A stretch of 64,000 nt of DNA. Source: Apricaphanius iberus. Lineage: Eukaryota; Chordata; Actinopteri; Cyprinodontiformes; Aphaniidae. A model generated the notes under the pieces. The model saw nothing but the letters and a program-made list of their open reading frames with translations. It was not told the origin of the DNA and ran no database searches. This document shows positions 32,991-45,600 of this stretch, in pieces (position 1 is the first letter of the stretch; every line of letters begins with the position of its first letter). The stretch spans positions 2,306,001-2,370,000 of the forward strand of contig JAPXFQ010000249.1 of the NCBI GenBank assembly GCA_028564705.1, written 5' to 3'. A program made the translations under genes and the position numbers.

Positions 32991-34454
32991 TTTTAAATAG
33001 TTTTTTTGTAATTTATTTCATTCTTTTATATTTGCTTTATTACTGTTAGAATTATTACTATTGAATTATTTGTATGGAATGTCAAATGAATTGTTCCAAG
33101 CACCATTATAATTTTATGGTGATGAGTGCTTTTTGAGCTTTGTGGTTTTTATTGGACATGTTTTTGTTTAATTGTTTAATGTTGCTGGTTCATCCAGCAA
33201 AGGGACTGAAGATGGAAAGTAGCGCTGGCTATAATCTTGTGTATTTACATATGTACATTAATGCACATTCTTTCTTTTAAATAAATAAATTCCAATTCAT
33301 CTCTACCCTTTCTCAAATTTTTTACTAATTTGAATCCAATAAGTTTGATACTTCGCATATCCAGACCAAACTAAAATGTAATGCATTCCTACTGGCTATG
33401 AAAAGTTTATTGTAGAGTGACCCACATTATGTGGTTAAGTAACAAGTCTTCCAGTGACCTTTTGAGGGAGTCATCCACCCAAGTTATTGCCGTTCTCCAG
33501 ATAACATTTCATTTCAGCTTCAACCGATTTTTATTTTAGTTATGCAGTAAGTTTTAGAGTTTTAAATCAGGTTTATCAGAGCATGATCTCAGGTTTGATT
33601 TTTTTTTTTGTTATTCATAAGTAAAAGTGGTCTGCCATCATAAGTCATATTAACAAAAAACCAAAAACCATTAATAGTGCTCCAAAGTTTGTAGATGGTT
33701 TGTCATGTGTTTAATTGCAAACAAGCTCTGAAAATGTGAACCCTTTCATAGTAAATCCAGCCATCAGCAGAGCTAAGAGCCTCCTGCTGTGCCAGCAGCA
33801 CAGCATGCAACCCTTATGCTCTTCTCAGAAGTCATCTACAAGATACTTTCTCTCCTGTCAAACAATGATGAGCCATGGTCTTATAATGTTCTGTTGTTCT
33901 TGTTGCATTTATGCATTTAACAACAACAAATCTGAAAGCAGAATTAAAAAGGCAGTGCAGTGCATTACTGAAGACAATACCCAAACAACTGATGGGTAAA
34001 CATGAGAAAAGTTAAAGAATATATGATGTCTTTTTAGATTTGTTTTTCTAATCTTATAATTTTACAGAACAACATGAAAAAACAGGGCTATTCAGTTATA
34101 TGCTTACAGTCATAAACTTTGTGCAATTACAGGATCTTCTCTGCTTTCTCTCGTTCTCTCTCTCTTGTAAATAATTGAAACAGATTCATTAGATCAAAAA
34201 TATATATATATTTGAACTCAAAAGGATGGTTTTGCAGGCCTTGCACATAAAAATAGGTCTGTTCTGCAAATACCTGCACAGTGTGCAATACTTTGAATCA
34301 GTGCTGAAAAATATCAAGAAAAGATGTAGCCATAACTCTGTTGTTGATGATTACGATGCCAATGTCAATTATGAATGATAAAATGTTTTCTTTCTTCACA
34401 GTTTCATATTGTCTCCATTTCTCTCAGTAGGCTCTAGTGTCCACACAAACAATT
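32991..34454. other. Presumed mtus2 intron 1; nothing recognised
   Basis: AT-rich; no exon, RNA gene or repeat family was identified. Confidence 0.35.
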
Positions 34455-34605
<151 letters not shown>

Positions 34606-34722
34606 ATACCGTACACAATGATATTGTGATGGCAATTGTGAATTTAAATATTGTGGAACTCTATGTGGGATCAGAATATGATACCATGTTTAATGTTATG
34701 ATGTTTTGTTCTCTTCTTACAG

Positions 34723-36656
34723 ATTCCAAGCAGATCAAATGAAAATATTTCTTCGAAGGTTCCTCTGATCAAAGACATTCTGATGCCTTTGATGCTGGAA
34801 AAAACATGTTGCATGATCCTCTTCTGTATGTATGCCTTTTTAATGGGAAGACAGAGACCTATAACTGATGCTTTGGATGAGTGATGTGAATGCCCTCCTG
34901 AGGGTGCCATAGACTTTAAGTTTTGTCCATAATGTGTGATCCAGTAGAGCCAGTTGGTGACGGGGAGTTAAGGAATAACAACCAGCAGAGTGCGGGAGAT
35001 GCAAACGCCAACAGTGTTCGGACAGAGGATGATGGGAGAACTGGACGTACTGGCTCTCTGTCAGGGATACTGACTGAGACAGCAGAGCAAGACAAAGTCA
35101 TCATCTGGGGCACAGACTCTCAGTGTGATGACCCCGAGCTGGCTGAGTTTGAGATGCTGGAGTGTCAGGAGCTGGAGGCTTATCTGGTTGAAGACGGTGA
35201 AGATTTTGTAGGGCTCACAAAGACGAAGAAGCATCCCGTGGAGAACTCATTGTTAAGTAAAGCTACAGAAAAACAGGCAACAGACAATACAAATTGTAAA
35301 GTAACAAAGTCGGTTGTGGATGTTTGCTGTGAGCAGGAATCTTCAGTGTCTCAGGTCTCTGATGCTGATGTTTTTGTGACCTGTCTGTCCACCACTGCTA
35401 CTCTGACAACAGATTCCTGGCACATTGCCCCTGGTTCCCACTCTGCCCTCTCAGAGGATCTTACTATGGCCTCCCAAACTTGTAGCATTGTCTCAGAGCG
35501 AGAAAACGTCTGTCAAAAAGCTGATCCCTCTTTCCTGGCTATAAAAAGCAGTACACACCAGCAAGATTTAGACATGAATTTAAATTCAACACCACATTCA
35601 GACATTGTTGTACCGCAACAAGTGCAGAATGGTGTCTTAAGCAAGGATGTAAGTGATGAACAGAAAAATGATAATAACCAGAAGATTGTGGAAGAAATAA
35701 CCATTTCAAAGGGTGATTGTGATATTACAGAGGACAAAGCTTTAACCTGTGTAGAAAGCAAGACTAAAATGGATAAAAGCACACAAGCCAGTGAAATCCT
35801 TGATTTGATAAAACCAGCCAAAATTGGTGCAAAATCAACTCAGACATCAAGTGAGCACAAAGCCATAAGAAAACAAGGTTCATTTGACTACAGTCTAAAG
35901 AAGCAAAACTCTTTTGACAGGAGCTTAAAAACACAGCCTTCCTTTGATAATTCTTTAAAGAAACAGCTTTCTTTTGATAACAGCCTAAAAAAGCAGGGCT
36001 CCTTTGAGAACAGCACCAGCTTGTCTTCTCAAGAGCGGAGGAAAACGTGGGGAAGCCCTGGTAGATCGGCAACCTCAACAACTCCCAAAACTACCTCTTG
36101 CTCACCCAAGAGACAACCGCACGGTTCTCCAGCTAAAGTCCAGTGCAAAAGAGATTTGAGTTTGGAAAGAAGTACCACTTTTCAAAAAAATGTAAGTCAA
36201 ATCATCAGACCTCCCAATAAAACAAACACAAACAGTGGGATTCCCAAACCTATCACCCTTCCCCAGAAAGAAAATGAGCCCAGGATTTCTCCTCTACCAC
36301 AGCAACCTAAAAATGTTAGACCAAAAATCATTACATATGTTCGAAAAAACACACAAGCAAAATCACAGGAAACCAACACTCAGTTTGAAGGTCTGAAGGC
36401 AACTCAACCACCGTGTTCTTCTGGTGCACAAGCTCAGAGGGATTCAAAGGGTGTTCCTCAATCCAGATCCACTCCGGTGCTCAGTTCCTCCAATGTACTG
36501 TTCGACAAATTTCGACAAGATTTGCAGAAGGCAGGGTACTATCCGCCAGACACAGCACAAATTGTCATGAAACCACCAAGGAACAGTGCCCCTCAGAGGG
36601 TGAGCGGGAAGTCAGAGAGCTTTCATGAAGAGATGTCAAAGAAATCCCTCCAAGAG
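34723..36656 (+). CDS. mtus2: mtus2 long exon (5'UTR part plus 575 codons)
   Basis: The acceptor is CTTCTTACAG; the first 209 nt are untranslated and the ATG at 34932 opens [13 protein letters not shown]. The frame stays open to GAG|GTGAGA at 36656. An in-frame upstream TTG at 34923 is not a credible start. The exon encodes the disordered N-terminal region, rich in Ser, Thr, Lys and Gln. It contains the SFD repeats (314-363), the SxIP motif (435-438), [11 protein letters not shown] (about 460-470) and [12 protein letters not shown] near the end, all features of MTUS2 upstream of the coiled coil. Confidence 0.93.
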
Positions 36657-39600
36657 GTGAGATGTGAACTTTGGATTTGACTTATTCATGAAATACAATT
36701 ACAATCAAGATGTAAATATGCTTAGCTTATAGACTGACTTAAAATGTTGTCATACTTCCGCAACATTTATCCATTTTTTTAACATTAAAACCAAGGGGCA
36801 AAATCCACTGGCCAAAATTGAAGCCAACCCAGAAGTGACAAAATTGCAGTTCCCCCTCCTCATCCGCTTGGAGATGCCTCCAGGAAGGAGCAAGTTCCCA
36901 TTGACTCCCAGGTTAAAAATGCCAACTTCTCAGCAGCATGGTTCAAAAATAATATTTTAGGTTTAATAGGTAAAGTTTACCATAATAACAACTCTGGGGA
37001 GAGGAGATTTTTTATTATAACTCATTGGTTTAGATGTAATTTAAGCTCTAAATTATAAATAATAAGGCACATGTCCCTTTGATTGACAAGCCTTAGATGA
37101 ACTGTCAGTGGTAGCACTGGTGGCTAATGGCTTTTATTTGACAAAATTATTGAATCTGGTTAGAGGGTAGAGGGCTGGCAGAGTTGCTCAACCGCGGTTT
37201 TCTGGCTAAAAGCACCAGCTAAACTCCGTTAGCATCAGTTAGCTGTGGGTTAGCTAATTTAGCTCATAGCTACATCAACTCAGAGGCCCCTACGGTCTTC
37301 CATGAAAGTGTTTAGTTGCGTAGTGAACAAGGGGTGCGAATAACTGCACGATTAGGACAGCAAAGATCACGTCGTCGGCCTGTGCCACGGCGTCGTATCT
37401 CCTTCACAACCAAAATGGGAGTGCTGCTTACAGTTTGTGTTGTTTTTCTGCTTGATATGATAAAACTGAAACAAAATCATCGAAGTTTGATAAATACTAA
37501 ATATTCAACATTTTGAGGCGTCGATAGCCGGGGATGTGGCGGAACTTTTTCCATCAATATTTACAGATGACAGTTTTGAAATGCAGGAAGATATAAACAC
37601 ATATTTAAATAATACACGTAAATTTAGGCTAAATCTTTTCACCCGCATACTGGCCATGTTAATTACACTTTAGGCCGAGTCTAATGTAGCTATTTTCTGC
37701 ATTCTTTTTTTAAGCGTGCGGTTGATCCGCCACGTTGTAGGACCATTAGTCCAGGGTACACCCTGGACTGATTGCCAATCCATCGTGGTTTGTGCGACGA
37801 TTGTGGTTTTAATGATTCTTCCTTGCCAGCAGCCTAATGCTGGTTTTAAAAGTCATTCGAAAAACAATGCAAAACATGAAGCTTTCAACTTTTATTAATT
37901 GAAAGAAGATATGATTTTCAAAATCTGTTAATACACTGACGTGGATGTTGTAATAAAACATCAATCAGATGAATACATAGCTAATATATTAATCAATATT
38001 TTATCCCTAGCAATTTTCAAACCAGACTCCAGTTATTGTCCCTGGAAATTTAAGAACAAACTGACACCCTTGAAAATACATTTGTTGGAGAAGCAGCTGT
38101 AATCATTTGTATGCCTTTTTGTCACAGAATTCCACACGCTGCAATGGATTGTGGGTAATACATTTTGCTGAAAACCGCATCGTTGCGGACTTCAGCGATG
38201 TGCGGAGCGAGGGTAGAGAAGAGGCAGGGCCAGGAGCCGGATTTTCCGCTCCGGAGAATCGGGACACCCTACGCATATATACTTAGACGCCTCATGGAGC
38301 GAATTTGGCCACCGCTGCAATACGTCAGCGTCGCCGCCATATTGGATGTGGCAAAGCTGTGATTTAAACTAATACAAGTACATAGACTTAATTATATAAA
38401 GCGCCGTTCAGCAATGAAATTTATTTTAATGCCTCTTATTTACTTCTTCATACATGCACTACTATACTTGAGAAACAGTTAGGGACCAAAATTTATGTAT
38501 TTAATCTTCTCATCTGACTAAAATAAGAACTTTATTGACCACAACCGAGTGTGGTTGTTACACATGGGGAGCTCCACACGACTCTCCCTCCGTTAGCCGC
38601 TCTCAGCCTGTTGTCCTTTTCAATCTATATTTGTTATGTACATTTCAGGACATCTCAATGTTTATTCCAAAAAGCTTTTTTTTTTCTTATCCATTTTTTT
38701 TCTTTTCTAATTTTATTATTTTTACGTTATTTTAAAATTCTAATTAATAAGTGTACAGTACAAAAGGGAGTGTTGTACTCCTTTCTCTATGTGTAACTGT
38801 TGTTTCCTAATTTTAAGGAAGCCTCTCCTTAATTGTAGACACAAACCAGCTGTGTTAACAACACACAGCATGGATGAAGTGCTGGCAAGCAGGTTACTAA
38901 GAGTGTTGGAAACCTTCTAACAAAACTGAAGGAAAAGCCTTTGTGAAAGGATTGGAGGAGGAAAACGGATTCCCTTTTTTAAAGCATACAGCCAACGTGG
39001 TATTTATTTCTTCATTTAGTTTTAAAATATTGTATTGATTGTATTTCATTGCAATAACTGTAAGATCATTTGTATTCGCTTTCACGGTTTGGAAGAGGTC
39101 TTTGCAATGTCTCAAAACAAGATTGAGGATGAATAACTTTTAATAAACCCGTAAGAGGAATCACTTGCGTCTGTTTTGCTTGGAGGGAGTCACACTGTGG
39201 ATGCGCATCCACATGTGATGAATAAAGATATTTCTGACGCACGCAAACGCACTCATTTTACCGTACCATACCGACTGTACTTATAAAGCACTAAAACAAC
39301 CACCGCTGGAATAAAGTAATGTACACAAGTCAAATTATTAACATGAAGAAAAACAAAAATAGAAATTAAAATAAAAATATGAAAATAAAATAATAAAACA
39401 ACAAAAATTCAACACAATAAACCAATTAAATAAAATAAGCTCAAATACAGTCTTTCTAGGGGTTGAATTCCAAAAAAGAAAGATATTCTACCATGAGCAG
39501 AATAAATAAGAAACGAATGATAAAAAAATAAATGCCGGGGAATAATATTTTCCACAATATCAGGAAATTACTGTTAAAATGGACAAATAATGCAGTCTAT

Positions 39601-42600
39601 GATTAAAGTACTATCAAAGGTTATTGTTAAGTCTTAGCTGTGAAAAGTTATTCCCTCAGATTTTGTTTGTTGCAATTATATGAAGCACAAGAATGCGGCA
39701 TCTTTTCTCCAACCGGCTCCAACTGCCGACCTTTGCCACATCCAATATGGTGGCAACGTTGACGTACAGCTCAACGCTGAATGAGGCGTCTATGTATATA
39801 TGTCTATCCTTCTGCCCCTCAGCGGGAACACGCAGTTGAAGTGCACATGAGTGCGAGGATTGGGACAGGGCCAGAGTGTCAGTCATCCGCTCCACCCCCA
39901 GAGGCCCCCTCTGTGCTCCAACTCTTTGCCCATTTTGGTATATTCCAGGCCTAACAAGCTACCTTAAGTGCCAAGATAGTGGAGGTGGGAACTGCATAGT
40001 TGGCTTCAGTTTAGCTCTTCAAAAACCTGCAGGTGATGTCATGGAGACTCATTCTCTCCTTATATACACCCTGTGGTTAAAACCCTAAACTTCTATGTAT
40101 TTATTGTAAAATAACATTTTTTTTTTTTTTTTGCATGTTTTTATATGCCTTAATGAAATGCATTGTGACCAACAGGTCAGCAAGACTTGGTTATAAAACA
40201 ATATCCTGAGTTTTAAATATGTCACTACAGCAATTTTGGAGGAGCCGCAGGTGTTTAGAAAGTATTGAGTTGGGGGCTGTCCTTATAAAATTCAATAACA
40301 CACCCTGTTAACCTTGTATCATTTTCCTTGATCTAGAGATTTTCCACTTTTGTCAAAAAACTCGGCTGAGCTATATGTGGTTCTGGAGTACAAGGGGTAT
40401 GAATACTTGTTTAACGCAATATATATACAGTATATCAGAAGTTGGGAAAAACATTAACATAGTCATAGTGAATGTGAAAATAGCTAAATAAATAGGCATA
40501 TTTCTACATGTAGCCTAAATATGTATGTGTTGTAATGCTTAACAAGAATAGATTTTTTGACAGTATTTGGTTGCTAATGTCCTTCATCAGCATCAGCATG
40601 ATGGTGGAAGCATCAGTCGTTCTCCCAGAACCCTTAGGCCTCAGCTGGGTTTGGGTGCAGTCACGAGGCAGCCTGGGGCCAAGGCAAGAGTCCCACAAAT
40701 GGGTCAAAAGGCTTCAGCACCATCACCAGCCAGGATGTCCACCCCAGGCTCTCAGGATCAGGCAGGTGAGCTATTGGGCAGTTAACTTCTTTAAAGAGTT
40801 ATCTCATCCCTATCATTTTAAAATAGATTTTTTTACTGTAAATATCCATTCCCTGTTCTATTGAGCTACAGCTTCTAAATGCTTCTGAGTGATTTGGAAA
40901 ATTTTCTTCATTTGAGACCATATCCTGTCAATTTGTATTGCATGTTTCAACTCTTTCAAGCTCAAACGTGCCTTGACATATTTTGGTCTCCTTTATGTCC
41001 TCTAAATTTTTGAACTAATATTTTTTTGTACTAGCTATGTAAATTTGCTTTTTTCCCATTAAACACAAGTTAAATGCTAGGTTTGGCAATGAATAGATTC
41101 ATTATTTTGCATCTTTTTCATATAAATTATTATTATTATTTATTTATTTGTTTATTCATTCTAAAAATTTAAAAAGCTTTTAGTAGTCATCATGCAACAA
41201 TTATAAACTTTGGTAATTAAAAAGGGCTAGTAGCCCTTATGGAAAACTGTATACTGTATTTCTACCAAGGTCTTGATGAGCAGAAGAGATCAGGTCCAGA
41301 GACCACGCCCAAAAGTCTCCTGCTGAAGTCGGGTCAGTCCGGTCTCCGTCCTCCAGGCTTCTCCAGCCTTCCAGCTGCTCGTCTAGCTGCTTTAGGTGTC
41401 ATACGCAGCTCCAGTGTCTCGTCCGTGTCCAGCAGCCATTCCAATGACAGCTGTACCAGCGACCCCTGTCAACCCTCTCATTGTAAGTTGTCATTGTTCT
41501 TTTCTACATTTTATATTATTATTTCAGAATACTTCCTCTAATACTGTCTAACAGTGATGTTATTATATATGTGCATCTCAATTAGAGATCATTCATTCCA
41601 CCAGAATGATGCTATATAGTCGCTGTAATCAGTAGTTAATGCAGTGTTTGGCCACTAAATACTTTATATTGAAAGGATAATTTATCTAATTTGTTCTTTT
41701 GGCAATTCTGAACACAACAAGGTGTAGGAAAACAACAAAAAAGGCTGCTGTGTTTGTTTCCATGTGTTTTAGAGTATTCTATGAGCTGTACTTCTAGTAA
41801 AAAGCTTTACAGCTTAATCAAAACATACTTACTGTTGTCCATTGCTCCTTGAGAGGAAAATGCATTCACAAGCCTTGAAAAACAACTGAAATTACTGTGT
41901 GATAGTAGGCAGAGACTACAATTTGAAAAATTAAAACCCCCTGCTATCCTGGTCAAGCAGTGCTGAAAAAGCAATGGAGAGCAGAGAGGAGGAAAAAAAA
42001 CGGACTACTATAAACGAAAACATCTTCGTTGATACGTCTGCGTCTGAGTGCAAATCTGTGGTCAGAGAAGCATAAACTAGGCTTTAGACTGGCCACAATA
42101 AAAGGCCACTCTGAAATGTTCAGTTGTATCACACATCCTGAGGCCTATTGTTGTGCCATACATCCAACATCAACTCATGTTGCAGCATGATAATGCACGG
42201 CCCCATGTTGTGAGGATCTGTACACAATTATTGGAAGCTGAAAACATCACAGTTCTTGCATGGCCAGCGTACTCACCAGACATGTCACCCATTGAGCATG
42301 TTTGGGATGCTCCTGATGAGTGTATACCAAAGCATGTTCCACTTCCTGCCAATATCCAGCAACTTTACACACCCACTGAAGAGGAGTGGAGCAACATTCC
42401 ACACACCACAATTGACAACCTGATCAACTGTATGTGACGCAGATTGTTGCACTGCGTGAGGCAAATGGTGGTCACACCATATACTGGCTGGTATTCTGAG
42501 TCCTCAGAGCCCCCTAATAAAACAGAAATAAAAATTTCAGAGTGGCCTTTTCTTGTGGCCAGTCTAAGGCACACCTGTGGAATAATCATGCTGTCTAATC

Positions 42601-45600
42601 AGCATCTTGATATAGCACCCCTGTGAGGTGGGATGGATTATCTCAGCAAGGGAGAAGTGCTCACTGTCACAGATTTAGACAGAGTTCTGAACAATATTTA
42701 AGAGAAAGGGTTATTTTGTTTATATAGAAAATGTTTCAGATATTCGAGTTAATCTTATAAAAAATGGGAGCAAAAATAAAAGTGTTGTTTTTATATATAT
42801 TTTTGGTGTAATTGTATATGCTGCCATTACACATACAGCCAAGCATCAACAGTTGCATAAATCACTGTGCAGCTCTCCCTCTTAGTCAGCGCTCCTCTTG
42901 GCCTGGTCTATGCTTCAGTTACAGTGTAAATGTGCTGACACCCCCAGTTTGATTTTAACTGCTGCAGTGTGAAGAGTTGCTGCAATTCCTGTGAAAGTGT
43001 CACACAGGACTTGGAGATGTTGACTTCAAAATCTACCAGGTGTCCTGACTTTGTAATGCTGCAGTATTTTACATATTCAAGCAGTTATATGTGCAGAAGT
43101 GCGCAGTGCAACATGAGGAACAATCTGATATGTACTAAGGTCACAGTAATGCACGTCAAGGGCAAAATATGTTTTTCTTTTCTCTTTGAAAGAGTCACAT
43201 TACCTGTAGGAGGTAGAGCTTGTGTCAGCGAAACCATTAGCAGCTTAATATTTTATAAGTAATGTAATCTGTCTGTGGTTTGTGACTTCCTGTTAACACA
43301 GACATGGCAAACCTTAATGAGTGTGTGTGTCTGGGTGTGTGTGTGTGTGTGTGTGTGTGTGATGTGTGTATAAATGATTAAAAACACTTAAAATTCAAAA
43401 CGCACTAAATCGGATTGTTCCTGCAACTCTAATTGCTGTTTCTTTTTTCATAGTCTGATCAGTTTTTTTTGTCACTTTTTTCTATTTGGGAACAGAAGAA
43501 AACACATTATGGTAACAAAACTGCTAAAGGTTTTTTTAATAGAGGTAATAGTTTTGAATCCAACAGAAATGAATTAATAACAATATTATCCACATTTATG
43601 CAGTAATGTATGTCACTATTTTTTATTTTATTTTTAACAACGCTCAAAAAATTTATTCATTGACTGGCTGTTACATGGTAAAGTTATAGATCGAAATTGT
43701 AAGTTTATATAGTTTATGCATTTAATAAATGTGGGAAATTTTTTTCCATTTTTCTGCTTTGACCTTCCGTCAAGGAAAAAATATGTCTCATTAAAATTTC
43801 TTTATCTAGATCCATATTCCAATCTGTGAGAGAGAGAAAAAAAAGATTTTCTCTGACTAGAGTGGCTGATTAAAAAAATGCTTACAGCATTCTTTCTTTA
43901 TGTGCTTTGGGCGCTTCAGAAATTTAGAAAACTGTCTTCAGGAATGTTTTTTATGTTGAAGTACCATAATCAAAATGAATCTTTTAGTTTAAAATCACAT
44001 TAACATCACCATGTAGAGTCCAGTCTTCCTCTTGCATGTCACAGAGCTGGTGCAAGTTCCAAGATGTACCTGCAGATAAAACATAGACATTCACCTTTAT
44101 TCCTTCTCCCTCCTTTGCAGATCCCAGCTCTGGCAGTGATGAAACACTTTCACATAAAGCTGTCGGGCTTTTAAGCGAAACCTCCCAGACGCAGGGCCGG
44201 GTTCAGCCCTCCAGTGCCACAAGTCTGCAACATCGTAACCTTTCGCTGCAGCACAGCTCCCCTCATGGTATGACACAGATCACGGACAGGAGGAAATAAC
44301 CCTCCATTCTTCAGTTGTGTGCTTGTGAGCAATTATCACATTAGAGTTCAATGTTATCCTGATTTGAGATCACGTATCTCCATGTGTGGATGTGATGTTT
44401 GACTGACTCACTTTGTTTTCTATCTGGTGCAAAGTTGCATTGCCCTAAGAAAAAGTCACAGATTAAAAAATGAATAAATAAAAAAAACCAGAACATTCTA
44501 CAATCTATTTCTGACCTGTCTTTAAGTAAGTTTGTCCAGTCCGGGATGTATCTTTCCACCCCTAATTACCAGTTATGATCAACAGGCACCATCACCCCAT
44601 ACCCTGCAAGAATAAATTGCCATAGAAAATAAAACGATTTCATATTGTAAAGAGAGTCTGTGCTACTTTTTCTGCCTTCTTAAGTTTCATCATAATAGCA
44701 AAAACCAAAAACAGCAATCATATAATGAATGGCTTCCTTTGTGCCTGACAGTGCCTTAATGACCAGTTTCCTCGCTGAAAGTCTAATTAAGGATTTCTTA
44801 AAGAATGTGCAGAAAGCACCATTACTGCAGGGCGTTTAGGCTGTTGTAGCTGTTGCTTAGCACTGCAGCTCAGAAGTGATGCAGCACCACATGCTGCAGT
44901 TAATATCTGTTCCTGTAGGTGGCAGTGTGAACGTTCCCCGTGGTTTTATTTTTGAATGCAGGACATTACCACTATCTAGTGGTTATGTACTGTAAGCGGT
45001 AGCTCTCCCTAGTGCCTCTGGCTCTCTTGTTTCCTTTTTGTTTGTTTTTACCGGCTTTTCATCTAGAATTTCTTTTATTCAGATTTTTTATTAAGACTGC
45101 GCACTAAAAAAGTGCAAATATTCAGGAGGCGGGCTGAGTAACAATTCACAGCTTTTTAACTGACAGCAATGCACTAACCTCGGCATAAATTATGCACTCA
45201 TTAAAGAATTATTTTTTTTAGTGTTGCTCATTTGTAAAAAATATAATGTGCAAAGAGGATGCAAGAAGATGCAGCATTCAGTGTGGATGTTTAAATATCA
45301 TACAATTACCATTTATTCATGACAAATGTATTTTTTTTTTTTACATTTGAATGCAGTGGTTGTTATTTTTAATCTTTACAAAATGGTAGATTTGATTAGA
45401 CTGGATTTAATACACCTACAGTGCCTTAAACATTTATACACATTCTCGCACTTTTTCTGAGTTTCTGTGTGTCTCACTTGGAATTGCATGATTGCACTGA
45501 AGGAGAGCATCTGTAGATATTTTTTTTTTGTTTTACCACATATTCCTTATTGTATTTAAGTCTAAACTTTGTGCCATTCTAACACATTTTGAAGCAACTT

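Noticed and set aside
42153..42437. 95-residue intact-looking host gene
   Set aside because: It is the C-terminal half of a Tc1-like transposase ([18 protein letters not shown]).
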